Shown one piece after another: positions 52,572-61,891 of a stretch of DNA of 64,000 nucleotides (positions are counted from its first letter, which is position 1; each line of letters starts with the position of its first letter). The translations under genes and the position numbers were made by a program. Source of the DNA: Thermogemmatispora onikobensis (lineage in GTDB: Bacteria; Chloroflexota; Ktedonobacteria; Ktedonobacterales; Ktedonobacteraceae); contig NZ_BDGT01000023.1 in the NCBI RefSeq assembly GCF_001748285.1, forward strand, positions 1 to 64,000, in the 5' to 3' direction. A model generated the notes under the pieces. It was not told where the DNA came from. It worked only from the letters and a program-made list of their open reading frames with translations, and ran no database searches.

Positions 52572-55500
52572 ATGGTAATCTCTTCTCCACAGAGCGAGCT
52601 GAAGATCGAGCTACTGGCCGAGGCGCTGCTAAAAGAAATCAGGGGGACAAGCGCCGGCCATTGTGCTCGTATTGACTTCCTGGAACTGGACGATGCGCTG
52701 CCCCTCTGCCAACGGCTACGCACAAGTGAGCAGGCAAAGCAGGGAACCATGTTCCATATCCTGGCTACTGAACGCCAGCCTGGACCCGATGACTTGCTCT
52801 TTATCACACCTGACCGCGCGATTGAGCTACGCAACCGCAAGATTGGACGCTTCTGCCTCTTCATTCCTGCTGGCAGTGTAGACGCTACTGCCAGCTCGCT
52901 GGCCAATGCCTTCGCTCCCATCGATGGACGGGCGCTTTATGAGGCCGCCCTCCAGCAGCTACGGCGCCGACTCCAGGAGCGCTCTCCCGAGGCCGCCGCC
53001 CAGGTTCAGGCAGTTTTTAGCCACCTGCGCCGCTGGCCTGGCTTAAGCTATGAGCGACGCCTGGACTTCGTTATCGCCGTCTACGCCCATGTACAGGATG
53101 GCACGGCGGAGACGATTGGCCTGGAGCTCTGGCGGGTCGGCCTCATCAGCGATGCACGCCCCGATTTCGTCAATTTTCTGGAAGCCAATCGGCGCCTGAC
53201 GACGCTGTTAGCTCGTCCCAAGAAGTTCGATGCCACCCTGGTCGAGCGTGTGCAAGAGCTGAAGGTGGAGAGCACAACCGCCACAGAGCTGCTGCGCTTC
53301 CTCCAGGGCAAAGCCCTCAGCGATGTGCATAACTGGTCACGCGCTCTGGTAGAGAAAGAGCTGACGCTCGATCGTTGGGAATTCGTCCAGCATGAAAAGA
53401 GCGACCTGCATAAATTTGAGGTCGAATCTTTCGTCAATGCCAAAGGAGCAGTTGAACACTTCTGTCACCTGGCTCAGCCAGACGGCGTTGGTGGTGCCCT
53501 GTACGCTTACTACGGAAGCAACGGTGATGTGGTGGTACGCTGGAAGTGCAAGCCAGATAAGCCGCGCAACCTCGGCGGCTGGCGCGTGGCCATCGTGCCC
53601 CAGGACAGCGAGCCAGGTTTCCGCGAAAGCCTGTGGGAGCAGGACTTCACCCCTGGGCGACGCAAGGTCACGATCAAGCTAGAGAAGCTGGGACTCGATA
53701 GCGAGGAGCTGCCCGATTATCTGGTCTGCGTGCGCATCGCCCCCTTGGGGCCTGACGGCAATGAGATGGTGAAGGACAACGATGGGGAGAAGCAGCTCTA
53801 TTACGAAGATAGTCTCGCGTTCTACTTGACCCTTGATCCAGCTCACCTTCCTCCCGAGCAGACTCCCCGCGAAAAGCGCCAGACTGTCCCTACCCTTTCC
53901 TGGGGACGGCTCAAAGTCGGTAGCGAGGTCCGCGAGACAATCCTGGAGGAAAGCCTGCCCCAATGGCAGAAGGAGCGCGCCTATTTCAGCCTGCTGCTCA
54001 ATGGCAAGCACCGACTGACGCTGACGCTGAGCGAGACGCTGCAGCAGCTGGAGCAGCGCGTTCTGAAGGAACCGGCTCAGGGTGGCTGTTTTCTTCTGGA
54101 AGTTGATGATCTGCAGCCCGTCGATGGGGAAGCTATTCAAGCGTTTCAGCTTGCCCCTGGCGAAAGCGAGAGCTGGCAACATTTCTGGCGCCAGCGCGAG
54201 CTGTTCTTCCGACGCCTGCGCCAGTCCGAGGGACGCGACCTCATCGAGGTGGCCGATTGGAGCAACAGCCCTGAGCTGGCCGACGCCGCTGTCCGCTACG
54301 CTCAGGCTTACCATGACCTGCTCCAGGACCTGCGAGCACGCGCAGCTGATGAGAGCGAAATCAAACAGGCTCTCTCGATTGACAGCCTGCTCATCCGCTT
54401 TCTACATCAGCGGCAGGCCGAAGAGGCCCTGGTCATCCTGCCAACCCACCCGCTGCGTGCCGCCTGGTTTGCCGGCTACACCCGGCTGCTTTCCTCCTGG
54501 GAGGAGGAGCTGCTGGAACAACAGGAGAGTCAGCGTAAACAGAAAGTCGATCTGGAAGCACTGCGCCTGCTCGTCCCGGCCAACGTCCCTCCCTTTGCCT
54601 ACCACGCCGCCACACCGACGGTCTTCATTTTCTTCCAGAATCTGCTTTTCTTCCACGGAGTGGCGCTTCCCGCCGATGCCCCTGATCCGCATCGGCGTTA
54701 TACCGACGTCGCTACTGTGCTCAAGGCCAGCCCGGACCAGGCCGTCCCGGGCGATATCCGTCCTGAGCGGCTTGGCGAGCATCTCAAGCTCTTTCAGGCC
54801 CTCCATCCCTACGCCAATCCGCTGGTCTTGACGCTGGTGAACCCGGATCGTGGCGCGCTGCTGGGCGAGGCCCTGAAGGGTCTGGCCCCCTCGCAAAATG
54901 AAGCGGAGGAGACAGAGCTACCAGTCGGCACCCTGCCCCTGCTCCAGATCACTTCATACAGCGAAAGCTGGCAGAGCGGCACCTTGCAGACTCTGGCCCA
55001 AACGCTGCAACAGCATGGCAACTGGCTCTTCCGAAACGCAGGCTACCAGACAGACCATTTCCTGCCGGCCCTCTCAACCACCGCCCGCCCGCTGCGCCTG
55101 TTGCAGGAAGGAAAGCAAGAGCCACCCGAGGCTCACCTGGCCATCGTCAGCGACCTGATGCGTCCTCGCGTCGTTGCGACGTCGACGCCGGGCGCGTCCT
55201 CGCCGAGCAGCACAGTTAGCAGCTTCTCCCTCTATGGTCTGCTCGCACGCTTTATCTCTCAGTTCAGTCAGGAGAACGGTACCTTGCTCTGGCGCTACCA
55301 GATCAACACCTTCGGCGGTAAGCCCCTTCCTCATCCCGAGGGACCACGCTATAGCGAGACACTAGTCAATCTGCACACAGCGCTTCTGAAAGCCGGTGGC
55401 TACTTACTCAGCGGTAGAGCGGAAACTCAGCCCACTCTGGAGGTCGCGCTCACGGACAAGCGCCGCGCTCTGCTGGAGAAGCTGCATCAAAGGACGAACT

Positions 55501-57683
55501 GGGTCATTACTCTGGACCGCTTCTTTACGCTGGACTACTACGACTCGCCCCACTTGCCCGGACTGGAGGACATAGCCCGTAAGTATGTGCTGGACTATTC
55601 GCCTGAGTTCACCGAAGGGCTGGGCCATCGCATGATGGTGACCACCTCCTGGCACCAGGAAATCAGCTCGATGCTCGCCCAGGCTATGGACGAGTTGGGC
55701 TTCTCGCAAATCGAGGAGAGTGTCAGCCACCTGCTGCACTACTTGAAAATCATCTCGGGACGTCTGGCATTGGAAGCACTGGAGTCCCCAGCCAGCACCG
55801 CCGCCGCCGTGGGCCTGGGCGTGGTCACAGCCTGGCTCCAACGCCAGGGCCGCCTCAAGCAGGCCGTCCTGCTACCCGTCGACCTCTACCCGCGTATCTT
55901 CTCACCGAACAGCACAGGGCAACCCGTCCAGAGCGAGCGCCGCTGCGACCTGGCACTCATCACCCTGAAGCGGAACATTGTCGAGACGACTTTTATCGAG
56001 GTCAAGTGGCGTCGTGGCACCGCCCCACTTGAGCGCCTGGCCGCCGATATGGCCTTGCAGATGGAAACGACCGCTGAGACGATGCGTCAGCGCTTCTTCG
56101 ATCGTCAGCAGCTCGATGGCGCCCTGCAACGCGCCTATCTGGCCAATGTCCTGCGCTTCTACTTCGAGCGCGCCCGTCGCTACCAGCTTTTCAATCCCGA
56201 GGCCGAAGGCACTTTCCTGGAAAACCTGGCCCGCTTCGAAAAAGAAGAGCTGGACTTCCGTCCCAGCTATGAGGGCTATATCGTCAGTCTTGAGAGCGAG
56301 CCTCGGAAGCAGCCGCTGATCATCGGAGACGCCCGCATCCGCCTGCTGACTGCCAGCGACTTCCAGAACCTGCCCGAACTTTTACAGGAGCCAGCCCTCA
56401 ATCTCGAGGAAGAGGCCCTGGTCTCCGAGGAGTGGGCAGAATGGGAGCAACAGATAGGAGAAGGAGACGCATTCACCGCAGAACCAGCGGGCCAGCCAGC
56501 CGCTGAGCCTGGTCTTCCATCCAGACTTGAGCGGCAGTTAGAGAAACTCGGCAGGACAGAAGCAGAGAACACGTTGCTCATTCGCACCGGCCAGAAAGAG
56601 AGCCAGATGGCAGCCGGGCCTGTCTCTATGTCCACACGCATTCAGCTGGGGCAGGCCGCCAGTGGCCCAGTTTACTGGAAGCCGGGCATCCAGGGTAGCC
56701 CGCATCTCTTCATCCTGGGTATCCCCGGACAGGGGAAATCGTGGACAATTGAGCATCTACTGAGTGCCCTAAGCCAGCAAGGCGTCCCGGCCCTGGTGCT
56801 GGACTTCCACGGCCAGTTCGCCGATCCCCAGGGGCGCTACTTCCAAAGCGTTCATCCGCAGGTTCTCGATGCAACGAAGGGTCTGCCTTTCAGCCCCTTT
56901 GAATGCAGCGTCTCCGGTCCAGCCTGGCGATCCAACGCCCTGGCAATTTCCGAGATCTTCGCTCAGGTCGCCGGGCTTGGAGAGATGCAACGCGATGTCA
57001 TCTACACGGCTATCCGTGACGCCTACCGGGTCCACGGCTTTGAGGATGAACTGAGTGCCCAGGAACGCAGCGCGTTGACTTATCCTTCCCTCTACGAGGT
57101 CTTCCATCGTATTGAGCGACTGGAGCAGCAGCGCCGGGTGGGTCACGTGACCGCACGCTGCCGGCCATTGCTGGAAATGGACCTCTTCCAACCCGCAGAG
57201 TCCCCTGCCAATCTCTCCTCGCTGATCGGGCATGGACTGGTCATCGACCTGCATCAGCTCTACGCGGAGCTGCTGCAGCTCAGCGCCGGCGCCTTCCTCC
57301 TGCACAAGATCTATAAAGACATGTTCCACTGGGGCCCTGCCGAGCGGCTGCGGCTGGCCATCGTCCTGGACGAGGCCCATCGCCTGGCCAAGGACAAGAC
57401 CCTGCCCAAGCTCATGAAAGAGGGACGCAAGTTCGGCATCTCAGTGATCGTCGCCAGCCAGAGCCTGGGCGATTTTCATCCCGAGATTCTCAACAACGCC
57501 GGCACACGCATCATCTTTCGCCTGAACCATCCCGAATCGCGCAAAGCCGCGGGCTTCATCCGCGCTGGCCAGGCCAAGCAGGTCGCGGAGCGGATCGAGC
57601 AACTGAGCGTCGGCTCTGCCTACGTTCAGACCCCCGAAATGCGGCAGGCCCTGATTGTGCGTATGGGAGCTGGCTCCTCATAA
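52572..57683 (+). CDS. DptH-like protein: nuclease-like domain and HerA/DUF87 ATPase
   Basis: 1703 residues. The N-terminal ~1000 residues are unassigned, but the opening part (CARIDFLELDDALPLCQRL, then FITPDRAIELRNRKIGRFCLFIPAG) is like that of large defence helicases. A PD-(D/E)xK-like core lies at ~1080-1180, with D1126 in RRCDLALITL and E1143-x-K1145 in TFIEVKWRRG. A HerA/FtsK-type ATPase (~1365-1700) has Walker A GIPGQGKS (1383-1390), Walker B IVLDEAH (D1600, E1601), then VIVASQSLGDF and a TRIIFRLNHPE arginine motif. It may pump or cut DNA as a ring. Length and domain order match DptH of the phosphorothioate-dependent restriction system. It is the last gene of the operon, and stem-loops follow. 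Confidence 0.87.
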   Translation: MVISSPQSELKIELLAEALLKEIRGTSAGHCARIDFLELDDALPLCQRLRTSEQAKQGTMFHILATERQPGPDDLLFITPDRAIELRNRKIGRFCLFIPAGSVDATASSLANAFAPIDGRALYEAALQQLRRRLQERSPEAAAQVQAVFSHLRRWPGLSYERRLDFVIAVYAHVQDGTAETIGLELWRVGLISDARPDFVNFLEANRRLTTLLARPKKFDATLVERVQELKVESTTATELLRFLQGKALSDVHNWSRALVEKELTLDRWEFVQHEKSDLHKFEVESFVNAKGAVEHFCHLAQPDGVGGALYAYYGSNGDVVVRWKCKPDKPRNLGGWRVAIVPQDSEPGFRESLWEQDFTPGRRKVTIKLEKLGLDSEELPDYLVCVRIAPLGPDGNEMVKDNDGEKQLYYEDSLAFYLTLDPAHLPPEQTPREKRQTVPTLSWGRLKVGSEVRETILEESLPQWQKERAYFSLLLNGKHRLTLTLSETLQQLEQRVLKEPAQGGCFLLEVDDLQPVDGEAIQAFQLAPGESESWQHFWRQRELFFRRLRQSEGRDLIEVADWSNSPELADAAVRYAQAYHDLLQDLRARAADESEIKQALSIDSLLIRFLHQRQAEEALVILPTHPLRAAWFAGYTRLLSSWEEELLEQQESQRKQKVDLEALRLLVPANVPPFAYHAATPTVFIFFQNLLFFHGVALPADAPDPHRRYTDVATVLKASPDQAVPGDIRPERLGEHLKLFQALHPYANPLVLTLVNPDRGALLGEALKGLAPSQNEAEETELPVGTLPLLQITSYSESWQSGTLQTLAQTLQQHGNWLFRNAGYQTDHFLPALSTTARPLRLLQEGKQEPPEAHLAIVSDLMRPRVVATSTPGASSPSSTVSSFSLYGLLARFISQFSQENGTLLWRYQINTFGGKPLPHPEGPRYSETLVNLHTALLKAGGYLLSGRAETQPTLEVALTDKRRALLEKLHQRTNWVITLDRFFTLDYYDSPHLPGLEDIARKYVLDYSPEFTEGLGHRMMVTTSWHQEISSMLAQAMDELGFSQIEESVSHLLHYLKIISGRLALEALESPASTAAAVGLGVVTAWLQRQGRLKQAVLLPVDLYPRIFSPNSTGQPVQSERRCDLALITLKRNIVETTFIEVKWRRGTAPLERLAADMALQMETTAETMRQRFFDRQQLDGALQRAYLANVLRFYFERARRYQLFNPEAEGTFLENLARFEKEELDFRPSYEGYIVSLESEPRKQPLIIGDARIRLLTASDFQNLPELLQEPALNLEEEALVSEEWAEWEQQIGEGDAFTAEPAGQPAAEPGLPSRLERQLEKLGRTEAENTLLIRTGQKESQMAAGPVSMSTRIQLGQAASGPVYWKPGIQGSPHLFILGIPGQGKSWTIEHLLSALSQQGVPALVLDFHGQFADPQGRYFQSVHPQVLDATKGLPFSPFECSVSGPAWRSNALAISEIFAQVAGLGEMQRDVIYTAIRDAYRVHGFEDELSAQERSALTYPSLYEVFHRIERLEQQRRVGHVTARCRPLLEMDLFQPAESPANLSSLIGHGLVIDLHQLYAELLQLSAGAFLLHKIYKDMFHWGPAERLRLAIVLDEAHRLAKDKTLPKLMKEGRKFGISVIVASQSLGDFHPEILNNAGTRIIFRLNHPESRKAAGFIRAGQAKQVAERIEQLSVGSAYVQTPEMRQALIVRMGAGSS

Positions 57684-57688
57684 ACAAG

Positions 57689-57709
57689 CTCCCGCGTCAA
57701 GGGCGGGAG
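57689..57709 (+). terminator. Stem-loop right after the DptH-like gene
   Basis: 7-bp stem CTCCCGC / GCGGGAG (57689-57695 with 57703-57709), 5 bases past the stop. No T tract follows. The sequence resembles IS200/IS605-type terminal hairpins, as does the terminator at 13070. Confidence 0.45.
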
Positions 57710-57720
57710 GAATAACAGAC

Positions 57721-57789
57721 AGACGGGTCCTGTGGCAGCAGGAAAGCAGGCTTACAAGGCTGCTCATCAGCTACCAGCAGGACCCGTCT
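57721..57789. terminator. Inverted repeat between convergent genes
   Basis: 12-bp perfect arms AGACGGGTCCTG (57721-57732) and CAGGACCCGTCT (57778-57789) enclose 45 bases that can form further small hairpins. It lies between the stops of the HerA gene and the pentapeptide gene, so it may end transcription from both sides. Confidence 0.45.
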
Positions 57790-57866
57790 GCAGTCTGCTC
57801 CCTCCCCAGCAGCCGCGGAGCATATCCTTCCGATCGCGTTCCCGACAGACCCCTCAAGGTCTCCAT

Positions 57867-59006
57867 TCACAGAGGTCGACGCACCACGTTGGAGCCGATC
57901 CCCAGACGCCAGCCGGTATAGGGATCGATCACAATCTCCTCCAGCGCGCTGCGATCAAGGCCGTTGAACTGCTCGGGCTCCGCCTGGATCTGTTGTAAAT
58001 CGGCTCGCACAAAGAGACTATTGGTCAGCACCGCCGCAGTCAGACGCGCCTGCTGCAAATTGGCGCCGCGACAATCGGTAGCGTACAGATAGGCCTCGGA
58101 GAGGTCGGCGCCTTTAAGCAGCGCCTCTACCAATGAGGCTCGGCTGAGATCACAGCCACTCAGATCAGCACGCGAGAGATTGGCCCTGGCGCAGTCGACC
58201 TTGCTCAGATCGGCCCTCCTGAGCACCGCCTGGAACAGATACGCGCGATTCAGGCTGGCCCCTCGGAGATTGGCCTCATGGAGGGCCGCATCAACCAGAT
58301 TGGCGCCATAGAGCGAGGCCCCACAGGCATAGACCCCGTTCAGATTGGCCTTACTCAGGACGGCCAGATTGAGACGCGCCCCACTGAGATTAGCCCCACT
58401 CAGGTTAGCCTCGCGCAGATGAGCGCCGACCAGATTGGCCCCACTCAGATCGGCGCGACTCAGATCGGCCTCGTCCAGAATTGCGCCGCTCAGATCGGCC
58501 CCACTCAGATCAGCCCCAGAGAGATTGGCACGGCTCAGATTGGCCAGACTCAGGCGAGCCTGGCTTAAATCACAGCGCCGCAGATCGACCCCAATGAGAC
58601 CAGCCTCAACCAGCACCGCCCCGTGGAGATCGGCACCCCGTAGATCCACTCCTCCCAGATCCGTCGAGCGCAGGTCAGCCTCACGTAGCGAGGCCCCCAG
58701 GAGATTCGCCCCGATCAGATTGACCCCGATCAGGAAGGCTTTACTCAGGTTGGCCCGGCTGAGATTGGCATGACTGAGATCAGCCTTACGTAGATAGGCT
58801 CCACAGAGATAGGACCCGCTTAAATTGGCCTCCGAGAGATTGGCCCCGCGCAGATTGCCACCACTGAGATCTACCTTCTGCAAATCAAGCCGACTCAGAT
58901 CGGCCCCATCAAGCATAGGAACGCGCTCCTGCCGGTAGGCCTGGACGATCTCCACCAGGGCCTCCTCGCGTCCGAGTCCTCCTAACTGCGGCTCAACCTC
59001 AAGCAT
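57867..59006 (-). CDS. Pentapeptide-repeat protein
   Basis: 379 residues. After a ~35-residue helical start (REEALVEIVQAYRQERVPML) nearly the whole protein is A(D/N)LS-type pentapeptides, of the form A-(D/N)-L-(S/R)-(G/R/E), about 60 units. They should fold into a right-handed square beta-helix about 15 coils long. No catalytic residues are visible. The family includes DNA-gyrase mimics and scaffolds; the role here is unknown. The ATG at 59006 lies 5 bases after the stop of the DUF4388 gene and 14 bases from the nearest GGAAAGGA, suggesting translational coupling. Confidence 0.93.
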   Translation of the reverse strand: MLEVEPQLGGLGREEALVEIVQAYRQERVPMLDGADLSRLDLQKVDLSGGNLRGANLSEANLSGSYLCGAYLRKADLSHANLSRANLSKAFLIGVNLIGANLLGASLREADLRSTDLGGVDLRGADLHGAVLVEAGLIGVDLRRCDLSQARLSLANLSRANLSGADLSGADLSGAILDEADLSRADLSGANLVGAHLREANLSGANLSGARLNLAVLSKANLNGVYACGASLYGANLVDAALHEANLRGASLNRAYLFQAVLRRADLSKVDCARANLSRADLSGCDLSRASLVEALLKGADLSEAYLYATDCRGANLQQARLTAAVLTNSLFVRADLQQIQAEPEQFNGLDRSALEEIVIDPYTGWRLGIGSNVVRRPL

Positions 59007-59011
59007 ACAAC

Positions 59012-59647
59012 TTACAATCCTTTCCTCTGAATGATGCCACGCTGCTCCAGATCGCTCAGCAGCTGGCTCACTACCTGCGGCTCCTTGCCCATCAGCTGAG
59101 CCAGATCGAGCAGCCGGCGCCGGCCATCAATCAGCAAAAAGAGCTGACGATGGGCGCGCGAGAGACGATACTGCTCGATCAGAAGCAGAGCTTGCTGGAA
59201 GGGCAGTACAGGATAAGGCACCGCGTGGTAGGAAGCATCAGAAGAACGAGCACCCTGCTGCCCCGGCTCGCTCGCAGCCACCCCCGGCTGAGAGCCACGA
59301 GCCGCGACAGATGGCGGCCCTGACGAGGACGCTGGCGTCGCTGGACGCGGCGGCTGTGTAATGCCAGCAGCCAGCCAGGCCAGTAACTGTTTCGTTGCCT
59401 CATCAAGTACCACGGGAGTAAAACTATAGCGACACCTCCCCCAGGTACTCAGCCAATTGAGCGCGGCATGATCTTTGCGGCGACCAGCGCTGGCCTGGGT
59501 GACCTGACCTTTCACAAAGGTGATCACTCCTTCCTCGAAGAGGTCGCCAGTTCCTCGCCAGGCCGTGAGTGTGCCGCTGCCACGCGCGAGCTGGATCAGC
59601 TGAATAATCGTGACCAGGTGATCCGTCACGCCTTCCTGCTCTGACAT
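59012..59647 (-). CDS. DUF4388 (PATAN-like) protein
   Basis: 211 residues. The N-terminal ~80 residues (VTIIQLIQLARGSGTLTAWRG, then GVITFVKGQVTQASAG, then ALNWLSTWGRCRYSFTP) are a DUF4388 domain, found in gliding and signalling proteins of multicellular bacteria. A Pro/Ser-rich linker leads to a C-terminal ~60-residue winged-helix-like domain (RQLFLLIDGRRRLLDLAQLMGK, then VSQLLSDLEQRGIIQRKG). It has GGGAGCAGG upstream. It is coupled with the pentapeptide gene, so both proteins probably act together, possibly in regulation. Confidence 0.8.
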   Translation of the reverse strand: MSEQEGVTDHLVTIIQLIQLARGSGTLTAWRGTGDLFEEGVITFVKGQVTQASAGRRKDHAALNWLSTWGRCRYSFTPVVLDEATKQLLAWLAAGITQPPRPATPASSSGPPSVAARGSQPGVAASEPGQQGARSSDASYHAVPYPVLPFQQALLLIEQYRLSRAHRQLFLLIDGRRRLLDLAQLMGKEPQVVSQLLSDLEQRGIIQRKGL

Positions 59648-59901
59648 AAGCCTGCTCCCCAGAGAAACCAGCCATAACCGTCACACCCCAGATCAAGACA
59701 TCCTTGCCAAAGGACGTACGAGCCTGGATAGCGCCCTCGTAGCAGAACCAGACCATCCGGAAGAGAAGAAAAGGAAAGCAATGCCTTTGCTCAAGCAATT
59801 CCATTCTGTCGACGCAAATGCCCCTTTCATGATCTGGGGTCTGTTATCTCTGCGTCGCTCTCTCGCTGGCCCTTGGGCTAGCCAGCCAGTCACACCGGGT
59901 C

Positions 59902-61497
59902 CTAGCGATTCGCTACATGCTCGTCCTGTAAAGGAAACGCTCCGGCAGGAGTGGTTTGACGGAGCTGACGCGCCTGCTGCAGGAGTCGTTCCTCTGAGAA
60001 ACCGGTTACTGGGCGGATTGCATAGTCAGTCGGACTGGTGTTATCCTGCCCACGCGGCAGGCCGAGCAGGTCAAAGAGGGGCGTCAGAGCACAACACAGG
60101 ACCAGATTGAGCACCAACCCGGCGAAGGCAGCGTAGACATGGAACGAGAGGCCCCCCAGGGTCAGGGAGTAGACCGTTCCAAAGTTCTGGGTAAGGACCA
60201 TCCAGGTGCCAAGGACCATACCTCCAGCCCAGCCGCAGATCAGGGCCAGGTGGTGGAACCAGCGCGTATAGAGGCCCAGGAGCACCGCAGGCAGGATCTG
60301 AATGATCCAGACATTGGCAAACAGCTGCAGATTAATGGCGAAATCCGTCGGGAAGAAGAGAATGAAGAGCAAAGCTCCAAACTTAATGACAAGGGAGGCC
60401 GTCCTGGCTACCGCCGATTCCTCACGCTCTGTACAGTTGGGATGGAAATATTCACGATAAATGTTGCGAGTAAAGAGGTTAGCCGCTGCAATCGACATGA
60501 CACCAGCGGGAACCAGGGCGCCAATGGAGATGGCAGCAAAGGCGAAACCGGCCAGCCACGGCGGCAGCATGCTGGCGAAAAGCGCTGGTAGAGCAATATT
60601 GGTCTTGTAGAGAGGAGATGGCTTAATACCAGCAGCAATAGCCATAAAGCCAAATAAGCCGATGAGCGACTGCAGGAAGGTATAGGCCAGCAGGAATGGC
60701 AGCGTACGCTTCAGCGTACGACGGCTATTAGCGCTCAGCATCGCGGTAAAGGCGTGCGGATAAAGGAAGAGCGCCATCGCAGAACCAAGAATGAGGGTTG
60801 AAAAGGTGCTGTACTGCGCAGGAGAGAGCGTGAGCTTATCAGCAGGAACAGCAGCAAAGATACGCGGCAACCCTCCGAGGCGGAGAGAGATGATGACAAA
60901 ACTCACAATGGCTACCAGCCAGATAGAGAAGTCCTTAAAGATAGCGATGAGGGCTGGCCCACGCAAGCCGCTGACATAGGTGTAGAGAGCCAGGATCAGG
61001 AAAGCGATGAAGAGAGCCAACTCGACATTGATCCCCATCTGGGCAATACAGACCTGGATACCGTAGATCTGGATGGCGATGTAAGGCATGGTGGCCATGA
61101 TGCCGGTGACCGCCACTACCAGCGCCAGGGCACTACTACCGAAACGGTCACGCACAAAATCGGCTTGAGTAACATAGCCACGATGGCGAGCAATGACCCA
61201 AAAACGAGGCATCATGATCAGGGCAAAGACAAAGGCCAGGGTCAGATAGGGTGAAGCAAAAAAGCCCTGTGCCCCTTGGGCATAGACCAGAGCCGGCACC
61301 GCCATGAACGTGTAAGCAGTGTAGAGGTCACCGCCAATGAGGAACCAGGACACCACTGGTCCAAAGCGCCTTCCCGCCAGGGCCCACTCCTGAAGCCGGC
61401 TCAGATCGCCAGGCCGCCAGCGCGCGGCCAATAGGCCCATGATAGTCATTACTATGAAAACGCCTACAAAGACCGCCAGCATTCCCCATTGAATCAT
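59902..61497 (-). CDS. Sodium:solute symporter, monocarboxylate-type
   Basis: 531 residues with about 13 hydrophobic membrane helices. It belongs to the SSS family (AAR...GRRFGPVVSWFLIGGDLYTAYTF, then ADFVRDRFGS near helix 3-4), nearest to the acetate/pyruvate/lactate permeases of the MctP and ActP type. It brings a small organic acid into the cell with sodium. The C-terminal ~50 residues are cytoplasmic and Gln/Arg-rich. The ATG at 61497 has AGGAGAAGAG upstream. A DUF3311 gene, its usual partner, is divergent from it. Confidence 0.9.
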   Translation of the reverse strand: MIQWGMLAVFVGVFIVMTIMGLLAARWRPGDLSRLQEWALAGRRFGPVVSWFLIGGDLYTAYTFMAVPALVYAQGAQGFFASPYLTLAFVFALIMMPRFWVIARHRGYVTQADFVRDRFGSSALALVVAVTGIMATMPYIAIQIYGIQVCIAQMGINVELALFIAFLILALYTYVSGLRGPALIAIFKDFSIWLVAIVSFVIISLRLGGLPRIFAAVPADKLTLSPAQYSTFSTLILGSAMALFLYPHAFTAMLSANSRRTLKRTLPFLLAYTFLQSLIGLFGFMAIAAGIKPSPLYKTNIALPALFASMLPPWLAGFAFAAISIGALVPAGVMSIAAANLFTRNIYREYFHPNCTEREESAVARTASLVIKFGALLFILFFPTDFAINLQLFANVWIIQILPAVLLGLYTRWFHHLALICGWAGGMVLGTWMVLTQNFGTVYSLTLGGLSFHVYAAFAGLVLNLVLCCALTPLFDLLGLPRGQDNTSPTDYAIRPVTGFSEERLLQQARQLRQTTPAGAFPLQDEHVANR

Positions 61498-61891
61498 ATG
61501 TCTCTTCTCCTATGGCACGAGTCTTTCAGGAAAACGCCACATCACAACACTGTGTCCGCCAAATGTGCCTGACCCGCTCCTACTGTTCTCCTGCGTGAAG
61601 AGCTACTCAAGTGTAGTGCTTCGTTTCCTTAACTGTATCTTGTGTATAATGTATCCAGGTAATTCCGTCTGTTCCATCCTCTCTCTGCCTGGTTCGTTTT
61701 TATCATGTTGTATGCCCTTCGATAAGTGTCAGTATAGCACTACATCAAAGTACGACGGGGGATCATAGCCTTTTTTTCCTAATTCTGTCAAAGTAAGCTG
61801 CTTGGGCCTCTCTCGTGAGCCTATACTACACTTGAGTGGTCCAGCCTTGGGGAAAGAGATAATCTTCATTCCTGCACAAGGCAGGGCGATT
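61498..61891. other. Divergent promoter region
   Basis: AT-rich compared with the surroundings. It contains TATAAT on the plus strand at 61645-61650 without a good -35, and a minus-strand promoter at 61762-61791. No gene is seen. Confidence 0.45.
61762..61791 (-). promoter_or_regulatory. Promoter for the symporter
   Basis: Minus-strand TTGACA (61786-61791), 18-base spacer, TATGAT (61762-61767). The leader to the ATG at 61497 would be about 255 bases, long enough for a regulatory RNA, although I see no known riboswitch in it. Confidence 0.5.
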
